From: CAVRZY01 sp963725415
GTDB lineage: Bacteria; Acidobacteriota; Terriglobia; Bryobacterales; Bryobacteraceae
Direction: 5' to 3'
Assembly: GCA_963725415.1 (NCBI GenBank)
Contig: CAVRZY010000047.1
Span: forward strand, 1 to 50,242
DNA length: 50,242 bases
The notes under the pieces: generated by a model
Told to the model about the DNA's origin: nothing
Databases searched by the model: none
What the model saw: only the letters and a program-made list of their open reading frames with translations
Translations under genes and position numbers: made by a program
Shown: piece by piece, positions 10,618 to 19,232 of the stretch
Layout of the letters: each line of letters begins with the position of its first letter
How positions within the stretch are numbered: the first letter of the stretch is position 1

Positions 10618-11466
10618 TCAAGGGCGACTATGAGTCGGCAGGCCCGCCCCGCCGCGGCGCAGCAGCGCGCGCACCGCAGCCATCAGCACCAGCACGATTC
10701 CGAAGGTGCAGACGATGGTGGCGCCGGTGGGCAGGTCCAGCTTGAGCGACAAGTACACGCCCAGCGCCGACACCAGCGTGCCCATAGTCCACCCGATCGC
10801 CAGCCGCGCGCCGATGTTTTCGGCGTACAGCATGGCCCCCACCGAGGGCACGATCAGGTAGCAGAACACCAGCAGCACCCCGGCGATCGCCACCGAGGAG
10901 GTCACGACGAAGCCGAAGGAGGCATAGAAAAGGAAATCCCAGAAACGCACTGACAGCCCCTGCTCCTCGGCCCCGCGCGGGTCCAGCGAAATCAGCAGGA
11001 ACTTGCGCCGGAAAAGGTAGTGGAACAGCCCGATCGCCCCGTACAGCGCGGCCGTCTTGCCCACCTCCGGCCAGGAGACGGCCAGAATATTCCCCACCAG
11101 CATCTCTTTCAGGTGCTCGGTCTGCTCGATGGATTTGCTCATCGCCAGGATGGCCGCGGCCGATGCCACGGCGTAGGTAATGCCGATCACCGCTTCCTGC
11201 GGAATCCGCGCCTTGTGACCGCGAATGGTCGAGAACACCGCCGCGCCCAGAAAAGTGAACCCCAGGCTGACCATGTAGGCGCTGTCGCCGTGCGGCTCGA
11301 TTCCGGCCAGCACTGCGATGGTGGTGCCCAGGGCCGCGATCTGCGCCAGCGAAAGGTCCACGAAGATAACGCCGCGCTCGACCACGTGCACCCCCAGGTA
11401 GGTGTGGATCCCGGTCAGGATCAGGCTGGCGACGAACGGCGCCGCCAGAAACGAGAGTGTGTCCAT
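10618..11466 (-). CDS. znuB: Metal (zinc/manganese) ABC transporter permease, ZnuB/MntB-like
   Basis: Inner-membrane permease of the ABC-3 family importing Zn2+ or Mn2+. The 282-residue protein has seven to nine hydrophobic segments. It begins MDTLSFLAAPFVASLILTG and carries the family stretches VERGVIFVDLSLAQIAALG (about 29-47) and LLVFCYLIVPSVGAMLYAEN near residues 200-220. It starts 8 bases after the stop of the binding-protein gene, so the two are co-transcribed. No gene for the ATPase (ZnuC/MntB-type) follows: the next gene is an oxidoreductase separated by about 100 bases. The metal cannot be told from sequence alone. Confidence 0.88.
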   Translation of the reverse strand: MDTLSFLAAPFVASLILTGIHTYLGVHVVERGVIFVDLSLAQIAALGTTIAVLAGIEPHGDSAYMVSLGFTFLGAAVFSTIRGHKARIPQEAVIGITYAVASAAAILAMSKSIEQTEHLKEMLVGNILAVSWPEVGKTAALYGAIGLFHYLFRRKFLLISLDPRGAEEQGLSVRFWDFLFYASFGFVVTSSVAIAGVLLVFCYLIVPSVGAMLYAENIGARLAIGWTMGTLVSALGVYLSLKLDLPTGATIVCTFGIVLVLMAAVRALLRRGGAGLPTHSRP

Positions 11467-11474
11467 GGCATGTC

Positions 11475-12396
11475 CTATCTAGCTTTCGCGAACGCCTTCA
11501 CCAGCAATTCGATGTCGTAATCGAACAACTGGAAGTAATCTTGCACTTGCTTCACTCCGCCCACGGACGGCAGCAGTACCACTACTTCGACCGCCGGTCT
11601 TCTGCGCGATCGAATTGGGCGTGCGGAAGTCGAAGTATGGCTCCACCAGGATCAGCTTGATGTTCTCGCGCTTCATGGTGTTGATCAGGTCCAGGGTGTG
11701 ACTGGGGGTGGGCGGGATGCCCGGCTTCGGCTCGACGTAATCCACCACCTCCAGGCCGAAGTGGGCCGCAGAAGTTCGGCCAGGAGCGGTGATAGGTGAT
11801 CACCTTGCGGCCGCGGTAAGGCGCCATCCTGGCTACCCAGCGCTTCTCGGCTTCCGCCGAGGCGGCGGTCGAAATCCGCCCCGCGCTGGGCGTAGTAAGC
11901 GGCGCCGGCCGGATCAAGTTGCGCCAGCTTCTGCTCGATCGCCTTGGCGATGCGCCGCCCGTTGTCGGGATCCAGCCAGTAGTGCGGGTTGCCGAACGGA
12001 TGAACGTCGCCCATGGCCCGCGTCACCGGCCCGGTGGGGATCTCCAGGATCGTGCAGGCGGAAGAGACGTCCAGGTAACCGGAGCCTCCCACCTGGATCT
12101 TGGCGTTGCGGCTCTGGTTGATCAGCGGCGGCAGCCAGCCGATCTCCAGTTGGAGGCCCACCGCCACCAGCAGGTCGGCCTTCTGTAGCTTCAGGATGAA
12201 ACTCGGCTTCGCCTCGACGAAATGCGGGTCCTGGTAGCCGCGCGCGATGCGCCTCGACGGTGATGCGGTCGCCGCCGACTTCGCGGGCCAGCGCGGCCAG
12301 GTCCTCGATGGTGGTCACCACGTTCAGTTTCGAGGCAGCGGAGGCTGTAAATCCAGTCAGAGACAGCCCGAGCAGGAGCGTGAACCGGCGAATCAC
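11475..12396 (-). pseudogene. znuA: Metal ABC transporter substrate-binding protein (ZnuA-like), multiply frameshifted
   Basis: Periplasmic metal-binding protein delivering Zn2+ or Mn2+ to the permease downstream. The GTG start at 12396 follows AAGGGAAG and opens a signal peptide (VIRRFTLLLGLSLTGFTASA) and KLNVVTTIEDLAALAREVGG. The frame then changes near 12245 into VGLQLEIGWLPPLINQSRN, DVHPFGNPHYWLDPDNGRRI (with the HPHYW-type metal histidines), near 11850 into YRGRKVITYHRSWPNF, near 11750 into VEPKPGIPPTPSHTLDLIN, and near 11600 into VVVLLPSVGGVKQVQDYFQL, ending at 11475. Family motifs are complete and in order, about 306 residues. Four or so frameshifts mean either a decayed gene or clustered read errors; the intact permease and porin neighbours favour errors. 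Confidence 0.75.
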
Positions 12397-12469
12397 TTTT
12401 GTGCTTCCCTTTCTATGTGTATTTGGACGGCGGTCACCCTGATTCGCGTTTCCACACATGTCCCCCTCC

Positions 12470-13636
12470 TCAAAACGGATGGGCTCCGTGGGCGCCGATG
12501 GAGAACTGGAACTGCAACAGCAGTTCATTGGCCCTCAGACGCTCGCCATAGCTCGTGTGCCGGAACTGCCCACGGATCTGGCTGAATTCGCTCGGCCAGA
12601 AAGTCAATATGACCGAGCCTCCGGTGTCCTGCAAGGCCGAGTCGGTGAGCCGGCCGGAACGGTCGAAGCGGCCGCCCAGAAACCACCGGCGTGCGAGCTG
12701 ATAGTCCGAGGCCACGTAGTAACCGAACGGTCTGGCTACCTGGAACGGCTGCTGTGCCCGGCCCCACACCAGCTCGCTGCGCGTGATGAAGGAATGGTAA
12801 ATCGCCCGGCGCAGCGGCTTCCAGCGCAAGGTGGCGTCCAGCCCGTAAAGCTGGTTGATCAGATCGGGCCCGTCGGGGCCGTGGCCGCGGGCATAGGAGA
12901 AACCCAGCTCCAGGTTCGTGGACTCAGTGATGTCCCGGTAGCCCCGCAGATGGCCGATGGCCGCCACGTCGCTCCTGCGCCAGGAGCGGAACACTCCTTC
13001 CGTGTCGCCGCGAAAAACCTGGGCCGTGGCCTCCAGGAAGACGTTCTTCGGCGCCGGCAGGATGCGGCTCACCGACAGCCCCGCGTCGCTGAGGCCCTCC
13101 TCGCCGGCCAGCAGGTTCTGCGTAACCAGCGGGCGGTCCACCCAGGGGAGGACGTGAGAGTGGAAGGTGTTGACTTTTCCGAACGCGGCGCGCATCTTGC
13201 CGGCGCGGAGCTGAAGGCGGCCCGGCAACGCGGTGAACGTGAGGTAGCCTTCCTCCAGATCCACGCCCCGCTCCCCGAAGCTGAGGAAGAAATCCGCGCG
13301 CGCGTAAGGATCGACGATCGCCTGGAAGCTGACCTCGCTCTCGCGCATCTCCAGGGCGGGAGCGCCTCGCCCGGCGCCCTGCCCGGCGGCCCCCACAAAG
13401 TTGCCGATCACCGCGATGTCGGGATTGAAGATCTTCGACGCCGCGGCCGCGCTGGCCGGCGCCGGTGGCGCGGGCGCCGGGGCCTGCTGGCCCTTGAGGG
13501 CCTGCACCTCAAACTCCAGCGCGCGAATACGCTCCTCCATCGCCTTGATCCGGTTCAACAGCTCTGTGTTGTCCTGAGCTCGCAGCAACAGGGGCGCTGC
13601 CCAGCTCATCGCAAGCGCGATCATGGCACATCGCAT
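12470..13636 (-). CDS. Porin-like outer-membrane protein upstream of the metal transporter
   Basis: Predicted outer-membrane beta-barrel of 388 residues. A signal peptide (MRCAMIALAMSWAAPLLLRA) is followed by a short coiled coil (ELLNRIKAMEERIRALEFEV, about 24-43), an Ala/Pro linker, and alternating amphipathic strands ending LLLQFQFSIGAHGAHPF. An N-terminal coiled coil before a barrel is seen in several porin families. The start ATG at 13636 has GGAGAGGGAAAG upstream; an in-frame extension to 13720 lacks such a site. It lies 73 bases upstream of the binding-protein gene on the same strand, so it probably provides outer-membrane passage for the same metal. That role is inferred from position. 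Confidence 0.72.
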   Translation of the reverse strand: MRCAMIALAMSWAAPLLLRAQDNTELLNRIKAMEERIRALEFEVQALKGQQAPAPAPPAPASAAAASKIFNPDIAVIGNFVGAAGQGAGRGAPALEMRESEVSFQAIVDPYARADFFLSFGERGVDLEEGYLTFTALPGRLQLRAGKMRAAFGKVNTFHSHVLPWVDRPLVTQNLLAGEEGLSDAGLSVSRILPAPKNVFLEATAQVFRGDTEGVFRSWRRSDVAAIGHLRGYRDITESTNLELGFSYARGHGPDGPDLINQLYGLDATLRWKPLRRAIYHSFITRSELVWGRAQQPFQVARPFGYYVASDYQLARRWFLGGRFDRSGRLTDSALQDTGGSVILTFWPSEFSQIRGQFRHTSYGERLRANELLLQFQFSIGAHGAHPF

Positions 13637-13783
13637 AGCTTTCCCTCTCCTGCAATCTGGTCCGAAAATACCAGTATGCGGCATCCTGCTACAGCCGTCA
13701 GGCAAGCGCCAGGCGCACAAACCTCCCTTGCTGCACCGACAATTCCTTGTCGATGCAGGCGCTGGAAGCGTCTGAAGCAGGGA

Positions 13784-14446
13784 CTACTTGCGGCAGACGA
13801 AGACTACGGCGGGAGGGAAGTTGAGCAGGATACGCCGGGTGGAGATTTCACGGAAGTACTGGCGGAGGAAGGGCCGTTCTTGAAACCTGTGTAACCGGAA
13901 CCTTGATAGGTCGAAATAGCCGGCCCGCGAGGTGAAGTACTGGTATTGGGTCATCAGGCCCCCGGGAACCAGACTGCCGGATGCCTGAGACACGATCGCG
14001 GTGCGCAGTCTCGGTTCCATGGAGGTCAGCCCGAGCGAGGAAACGACGGCGTCCACCTGCTCGACGCCGTAGCGGGAGAGCACCGGCAGCAGCTCCTCGG
14101 CCCCGGCATGAACCGCAATCAACCGCCTGTCCCGGCAGTTCCTTTGAAGGTGATCCACGAACTTTTCGTTGGTGTCCAGGGCGAAGAGCCGCCCGTCCGG
14201 GGCCAGCCGCTTCAAGATGCCGCAGGTGACCGCGCCGGTGCCGGGACCCAACTCCGCCACCGTGCGGATGCGGGAGAAATCGTGGGGATCCAACATGGCG
14301 GCGGTCAGGAACCGCGAGCTGGGCACCAGCGAGGCCGTAGCGCGCAGCGATCGCATCGCCTCCTGAAAGAACAGGCCATGTCCCGAGGGTATGTGGGCCG
14401 GATCGGCCGGGCCTGCGCGCCGATCCCCGCAGGTGTCACGCCTCAA
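13784..14446 (-). CDS. PmtA-like phospholipid N-methyltransferase
   Basis: S-adenosylmethionine-dependent methyltransferase resembling PmtA, which methylates phosphatidylethanolamine towards phosphatidylcholine. The key features are SLVPSSRFLTAAML before the fold, motif I VAELGPGTGAVTCGIL, an acidic residue at the end of strand 2 (LFALDTNEKF), VDAVVSSLGL, and the characteristic end MTQYQYFTSRAG ... ILLNFPPAVVFVCRK. In PmtA the PPA segment near the C-terminus is conserved. The longest frame starts at 14446; an internal ATG at 14356 has AGGAGG only two bases before it, too close, so the true start is unsure. It is a single gene between a porin and a histidine kinase. An rRNA-dimethylase-like role is a weaker alternative. 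Confidence 0.75.
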   Translation of the reverse strand: MRRDTCGDRRAGPADPAHIPSGHGLFFQEAMRSLRATASLVPSSRFLTAAMLDPHDFSRIRTVAELGPGTGAVTCGILKRLAPDGRLFALDTNEKFVDHLQRNCRDRRLIAVHAGAEELLPVLSRYGVEQVDAVVSSLGLTSMEPRLRTAIVSQASGSLVPGGLMTQYQYFTSRAGYFDLSRFRLHRFQERPFLRQYFREISTRRILLNFPPAVVFVCRK

Positions 14447-14502
14447 GTCAGGTTCCAGAACAGACTCCTTGGCTGCGAATGCAACTTCTCAGGTTACCCT
14501 GA

Positions 14503-15813
14503 TCAGGAGACCGCCGCCAAACTGGACTGCAATTCGGGAATCTCGATCTCGATGCGCGTTCCCTGGCCCGGCCGGCTGTCAATCCACATCTTGTAGTCGC
14601 CGCCGAAGAGCACTTTCAAGCGTTCGTTGACGTTGCTGACGCCGATGCCCTGCTCGAGCAGGGTGGCCAGCTTGGCCTCCGGGATGCCCACCCCGTCATC
14701 CTCGACCAGCAGCAGCAGCCGGCCCTCCTTCAGCCTGGAGCGCAGCCGGATCATCCCCCCGTCCACTTTGCTGCTGAGGCCGTGCCGCACGCAGTTTTCG
14801 ATCAGCGGTTGAAGCAGCATGGAGGGCACCAGCCGGTCCAGGGTGGCCGGCTCGACTTCCTTCTCGAAGCGCAGCTTGTCGCCGAAACGCACCATCTCGA
14901 TGGACAGGTAATCGCTGATGAAGTCCAGTTCCTCGCCCAGCGGATTGAAGGTCTCGTGCTTGCGTAGCAGGCGGCGCAGGATGCTGGAAAGTTTGTAGAC
15001 CACCGCGCGCGCCTGGGCCGGATTGGTGCGGATAAGCGAAGAGACCGAGTTCAGTGTGTTGAACAGGAAATGCGGGTTGATCTGCCTGCTGAGAGCGTCC
15101 AGCCGCGCCTGCATCAGAAGCCGGTTCTGCTCGTCCAGCTTTTTCTCGTTCCGCGCGTTGTTCCAGATTTTCAGCGGCAGCATCACGGCAAACAATGCGG
15201 TGACGTGGCTGGCAACCACGTTCAAGGGATGGGGATGGGGCCATCCCGGATTGAGGGAGAACAGGGACTTGGGAAAAAGCTGGCCCACGGTCAGCCGCAG
15301 GAACTCGGCTGAGACCACGGCCAGCAGGAAGATGACCTGAAACGCCGCCCGGAAGTGATCGTGCTTGGGGCTGAACATGCGCAGCAGGCTGAGGTCGAAG
15401 ATCGGGGAAAAGCGCCACACCTCCTCGGTATCCGGGGCCGAATCCCGCAGCAACCCGCCCAGGGCGCCCACGCCCACTAGCAACGGAAGAGTTAAATATT
15501 CGCGGCCGAACATGGCGGGCAGCGAAATCAGGCCGCCGGAGAGCAGGCCGGTCACGTATCCGCCCAAAAGGCCGGAAAGCAGGCTGCCCTCCAACCCCAG
15601 ATCTACGGCGTTGTAAGCGTGTGTGACCACGCGCACCGCCACTCCCGCGCCGAAGATGCTCGACAGACTCAGCGACAGCAGAACCCGCTGGTTCAAGGTG
15701 CGCTGTTCCCGCAACAGCATCCGCTTGAAGGCGTTCGAGCGCACCAGGATGCTGGCCAGCGAGGCCACCACGCCCAGCCGAATCAGCAACACAACCAGGT
15801 GTTGTTCCAGCAT
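14503..15813 (-). CDS. LytS/YehU-type sensor histidine kinase
   Basis: Membrane sensor kinase. The first 215 residues or so carry at least five hydrophobic segments resembling the 5TM LytS-type input domain (VTGLLSGGLISLPAMFGREY). A linker coiled coil leads to the HisKA_7TM/LytS-type phosphoacceptor LSRQINPHFLFNTLNSVSSL with the predicted phospho-histidine near residue 248. The ATPase follows, with N-box LIENCVRHGLSSKVDGG, G1 VEDDGVGIPEAKL and GQGTRIEIEIP. Such kinases normally pair with a LytTR response regulator, but none is adjacent, so it is an orphan here. ATG 15813 is preferred over GTG 15843 because a TATAAT box sits between them. Confidence 0.85.
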   Translation of the reverse strand: MLEQHLVVLLIRLGVVASLASILVRSNAFKRMLLREQRTLNQRVLLSLSLSSIFGAGVAVRVVTHAYNAVDLGLEGSLLSGLLGGYVTGLLSGGLISLPAMFGREYLTLPLLVGVGALGGLLRDSAPDTEEVWRFSPIFDLSLLRMFSPKHDHFRAAFQVIFLLAVVSAEFLRLTVGQLFPKSLFSLNPGWPHPHPLNVVASHVTALFAVMLPLKIWNNARNEKKLDEQNRLLMQARLDALSRQINPHFLFNTLNSVSSLIRTNPAQARAVVYKLSSILRRLLRKHETFNPLGEELDFISDYLSIEMVRFGDKLRFEKEVEPATLDRLVPSMLLQPLIENCVRHGLSSKVDGGMIRLRSRLKEGRLLLLVEDDGVGIPEAKLATLLEQGIGVSNVNERLKVLFGGDYKMWIDSRPGQGTRIEIEIPELQSSLAAVS

Positions 15814-15841
15814 GCAAGCCCGCTGTTCATTATAGGATGGC

Positions 15842-15955
15842 ACAGCCTGTCGCTTGTGGCGTGTAGCTTGTAGTCATCGGCCTCCCGCATTTTCCGGGCC
15901 TCTCTGTTCTCTACAAGCTGCGGGCCACAAGCTACAGGCTACAAGCTACAAGCTC
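15842..15955. repeat. GCTTGTAGC palindromic repeat, copy 1
   Basis: The gap between the divergent kinase and ribA genes contains repeated GCTTGTRGC / GCTACAAGC words: TGTCGCTTGTGGCGTGTAGC on the left and CAAGCTACAGGCTACAAGCT on the right, able to pair across a spacer of about 50 bases. Related copies lie at 25062-25123 and 45359-45425. Promoters for both neighbouring genes must lie within or beside it. Confidence 0.8.
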
Positions 15956-15988
15956 CCCCCAACTGTTACAATGAAGGAAACAAACAGG

Positions 15989-16609
15989 ATGTCGCAGCCC
16001 CTCACCAGCAACGGCTTCCAGAAAGTGGCGGAAGCCGATTTTCCGACGCGCTTCGGGCAGTTTCGGATCTACGGTTTTGAAGGGCGTTACTCCTCGGATC
16101 TCGAGGAGGCCGTGGTTCTGACGATGGGAGAGCCGTCTCAGGGGCCTCCGCCGCTGGTGCGGATTCATTCGCAGTGCCTCACCGGGGACGTATTCCACAG
16201 CCTGCGCTGCGATTGCCGGGATCAATTGGAGCTGTCCCTGGCGCGCATCGCCGAAGAGGAGCGCGGGTTGCTCATCTACGAGCACCAGGAGGGCCGCGGC
16301 ATCGGCCTGCTGAATAAGCTCCGCGCCTACGAACTCCAGGACAAGGGCGCCGATACCGTGGAAGCCAACGAGCGCCTGGGTTTCAAACCCGACCATCGCA
16401 ATTACGAGTTGGCCTCCCAAATCCTGCACTACTTTAAAGTGACCGCAGTCCGCCTGCTGTCCAACAACCCGGACAAAATTCAAGCGCTGGAGCAAGCAGG
16501 CATTCGAGTGGTGGAACGGGTACCCTGCGTGATTGCGCCCACCGACTCGACCGAAATCTACCTGCGCACCAAGAAGGAGAAGCTGGGGCACTTGCTGGAA
16601 GGGCTGTGA
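15989..16609 (+). CDS. ribA: GTP cyclohydrolase II
   Basis: First enzyme of riboflavin synthesis: opens GTP to 2,5-diamino-6-ribosylamino-4-pyrimidinone 5-phosphate, formate and pyrophosphate in the cytoplasm. The 206-residue protein carries the zinc ligands in HSQCLTGDVFHSLRCDC, the catalytic arginine/GTP region EHQEGRGIGLLNKLRAYELQ, and the C-terminal RLLSNNPDKIQALEQAGIRV. It is the stand-alone RibA form with no DHBP synthase (RibB) domain in front. ATG 15989 is chosen because GAAGGA lies at a fitting distance; ATG 15971 in frame is an alternative that adds six residues. It is a single gene upstream of an unrelated heparinase-like gene. Confidence 0.93.
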   Translation: MSQPLTSNGFQKVAEADFPTRFGQFRIYGFEGRYSSDLEEAVVLTMGEPSQGPPPLVRIHSQCLTGDVFHSLRCDCRDQLELSLARIAEEERGLLIYEHQEGRGIGLLNKLRAYELQDKGADTVEANERLGFKPDHRNYELASQILHYFKVTAVRLLSNNPDKIQALEQAGIRVVERVPCVIAPTDSTEIYLRTKKEKLGHLLEGL

Positions 16610-16643
16610 GAGCCTTCAGTCCGTAGCTGATAACATTGCGGGA

Positions 16644-19031
16644 ATGGCATCCTCGCGACGAGTGTTCCTGAAATCGCTGCCGGCGGCGGGGTCTGTGTTG
16701 TGGCTGCCAGCCGAGGCCAGGTTCCCGGAAAAACAGCCCGAGCGGGCATTGTTTCCGCAGCCGGCCAACGGAACTGATGCGAGTATCAATCCTCCGGGCT
16801 TCGCCTGGTGGCGCGCCCAGGGCGCTTCCAGTTACCGGCTCCTGGTTCGGGATGCGGGCGGGAAGCTGGTCTATGAAGCTACGGGATTGAACGATCCGGT
16901 GCACCTGCCGGACCGCACGTTCCAGCCCGGCGAGTATAGTTGGGATGTCGAGGCCTGCGATGCCGTGGGGAAGGTCCTGGCCACGCGCGGGCCGTGGTCG
17001 TTCCGCATTGGGAAGGCTTTGCCGGAACTGGTTTGGGAAGACCCGAAAACGATCCTGGCCCGCGTGCCCGACACCCACCCGCGGTACGTCTTTCTTAAGG
17101 ACAAGCTGCCCCAGATCCGGCGCTCGCTTCAAGCAGGCCGGCGAAGGGCTTGGGAGGCCATCAGGCAATCGGCGGAGCAGGCCCTGAAAGTTCCTCTCCC
17201 GCAGCCTCCTAAGTACGACACTTTCGAGGGGAGAACCCGCCAGCGGATGGGATACACCGTCTATTACCGCGAGTTTCGAAGGTGCATCGACCGGGCCATG
17301 AGTCCTCTGGCGCTGGCCTATCTGCTTTCTGGCGATGAGCGCTACGGGCTGGCGGCCAAGAAGATCTTGCTCGAAGTGGAGACCTGGGGCGTGGAAGGCG
17401 CGATGTCGGTCCTGTCGCCCTTTGGAGATGAACCTGGCCTGAGCATGGCGCGGCACGGCCACCGGGCCTACGACTGGCTCTACGATCTGCTCGACGAAAA
17501 GGAACGGGCGCGCGTGAGGGAGATGACCATCGCGCGAGCCCGGCAGGTGTTGCGGCGCTTGCGCCGCGCCGACTACCTGGCGCAGCCCACCGAGAGCCAC
17601 AACGGGCGGCTCATCGCCTATCTCACCGACTACGCCATCACCTTGAAGGGCGAGGCACCGGATGCGGCCGAGTGGCTGGACTACTCGCTGCGCGCGCTGT
17701 TGACCTTCTATCCGCACTGGGGAGATTCCGACGGCGGGTGGGCCGAGGGCGTTAGCTACGCGCTGGGTTACAACACCCTGTATCTCCCGGCCATCGAGGC
17801 GCTACGCGCCGCCACCGGCCTGGACCTCTACAAGCGCCCGTTCTTCGGCAAGGTGCGGCGATTCTTCCTGTATTGCGCCGCGCCGAAGGGCGAGATCCGG
17901 CCCTTTGGGGACGGTGCCGATCAGGGTGGCGCAGGCGCCGCGGGCGCGGTGCTGATGGCGCACCACGGACGGCGGTTTGGCGATGGCGCCGCCATCTGGT
18001 GGGCCGAGCAGGCCGGCGGCCTGGCGGAGGGCGTTTCCGATCCCCTGGTGGGAGTGCTCACCGAGGACACCGTCAAGCCGGCGCCGCCCTCGAATCTGCC
18101 CAGCGCGGCCGTGTTTCGAGGTATCGGCTGGGCCGCGCTCCACAGCGCCCTGGACCGCCCTGAGCAGGACACTTTCTTCCTGTTCAAGAGCAGTCCCTAT
18201 GGCAGCGTCAGCCACAGCCATGCCGACCAGAATTCGTTCTGCATTCTGAAGGGAGGGCGCGCACTGGCCATCGCCTCCGGCTATTACGGGCCCGCCTACG
18301 GCATGCCCCATCACGCCGACTGGACGCGCCAGACCAAGGCCAACAACTCGGTGCTGGTGAACGGCCAGGGACAGGTGGTGCGCGATCCCAACGCAAGCGG
18401 GCGCATCGTCGAGTTCCGGCATAAGAAGGTTCTCACCTACGTTTGCGGAGACGCCTCTGCGGCTTACGGCGGAAAGCTGAGAACGTTTCTGCGGCACGTG
18501 CTGTTCTTGCGGCCCGGGCTTCTTGTGGTGCTCGATGAGCTGGCCGTCCCGCTGGCGGCGCGCTTCGACTGGCTGTTGCACGCCCTCGAGAAGATGCAGG
18601 TGGACGAGAAGGCGCGGACGGTGACCGCGCAGCGCGGCGGGGCTTCGCTTGAACTGCGCCTGGACTGCGAAGCCGGGCTGAGTCTCCACCTCACCGATCT
18701 GTTCGACACGCCCTACAACGAAGGCAACCCGCCCGAGTATCACGAGAACCGGCCCAACCAGTGGCACTTCAAGGCGTCCACCCAGCGCCTGGTGCCCGCC
18801 ACGCGCATCGCCGCCGCGATGATCGTCCGCGGGCCGCTGGACAAGTTCAGCGCGCAGTGGAAACAGCATCTGGGCTGGAGCGGCGTGGCACTGGAGAGCG
18901 CCGGCGGTTCAGGCGAGCTGTCGGCCCAGATGGTCCCCGGCGCTGCGCCGCCCCTGGGCGTGCCCGGCCCCGCGCGCTTGGCCGGTTTCTGGCGACCCGT
19001 CAAGGGAGACACCGAAAGCCTCACCGTTTGA
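16644..19031 (+). CDS. Tat-exported heparinase II/III family protein
   Basis: Predicted periplasmic polysaccharide lyase-like protein of 795 residues. It opens with a twin-arginine signal (MASSRRVFLKSLPAAG), followed by a fibronectin-like/DUF4962-type N-terminal sandwich (NPPGFAWWRAQGASSYRLLV), an alpha/alpha toroid from about residue 140 to 490 (LALAYLLSGDERYGLAAKKI, WAEGVSYALGYNTLYLPAIE), and the heparinase II/III beta-sandwich domain with SVSHSHADQNSFCILKGGRA near residues 520-540. Known members cleave heparin, heparan sulfate or alginate-like uronates by beta-elimination using His, Tyr and Asn residues; the substrate here is unknown. ATG 16644 is the first codon giving the Tat motif; it overlaps no other gene and lies 34 bases after ribA. 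Confidence 0.87.
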   Translation: MASSRRVFLKSLPAAGSVLWLPAEARFPEKQPERALFPQPANGTDASINPPGFAWWRAQGASSYRLLVRDAGGKLVYEATGLNDPVHLPDRTFQPGEYSWDVEACDAVGKVLATRGPWSFRIGKALPELVWEDPKTILARVPDTHPRYVFLKDKLPQIRRSLQAGRRRAWEAIRQSAEQALKVPLPQPPKYDTFEGRTRQRMGYTVYYREFRRCIDRAMSPLALAYLLSGDERYGLAAKKILLEVETWGVEGAMSVLSPFGDEPGLSMARHGHRAYDWLYDLLDEKERARVREMTIARARQVLRRLRRADYLAQPTESHNGRLIAYLTDYAITLKGEAPDAAEWLDYSLRALLTFYPHWGDSDGGWAEGVSYALGYNTLYLPAIEALRAATGLDLYKRPFFGKVRRFFLYCAAPKGEIRPFGDGADQGGAGAAGAVLMAHHGRRFGDGAAIWWAEQAGGLAEGVSDPLVGVLTEDTVKPAPPSNLPSAAVFRGIGWAALHSALDRPEQDTFFLFKSSPYGSVSHSHADQNSFCILKGGRALAIASGYYGPAYGMPHHADWTRQTKANNSVLVNGQGQVVRDPNASGRIVEFRHKKVLTYVCGDASAAYGGKLRTFLRHVLFLRPGLLVVLDELAVPLAARFDWLLHALEKMQVDEKARTVTAQRGGASLELRLDCEAGLSLHLTDLFDTPYNEGNPPEYHENRPNQWHFKASTQRLVPATRIAAAMIVRGPLDKFSAQWKQHLGWSGVALESAGGSGELSAQMVPGAAPPLGVPGPARLAGFWRPVKGDTESLTV

Positions 19032-19062
19032 ACCCGGCAGGAGCGGGGCGAAACCCCGGAAG

Positions 19063-19195
19063 GTAATGCCTCAGTCTCGGGGACAACAGCCTGTCCAGCC
19101 GGGTAGGATAGGCTTCCAGCCTGTCCGAACCCCTTTCGAATACCGCCCGAGACAAGCTAAAGCTTATCCCGCGGTCCCCGAGACTGAGGCATTAC
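19063..19195. mobile_element. Miniature inverted-repeat element 1 with 8-bp flanking direct repeats
   Basis: A 133-base unit bounded by perfect inverted repeats (GTAATGCCTCAGTCTCGGGG at the left, its complement at the right, about 21 bases each). Both outer sides carry the same 8 bases, CCCGGAAG (19055-19062 and 19196-19203), as expected of a target-site duplication. The inside has no reading frame but has smaller AGGCTT/AGCCTG repeats. The tip GTAATGCCTCAG is shared with the element at 30697-30847. It lies between convergent genes ending at 19031 and 19233. Confidence 0.75.
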
Positions 19196-19232
19196 CCCGG
19201 AAGCCGCACCGACCAGAAGATCCGGGTCGGCA

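Noticed and set aside
12458..13894. 478-codon plus-strand frame
   Set aside because: Antisense shadow of the porin-like gene, which has a signal peptide and a good ribosome-binding site.
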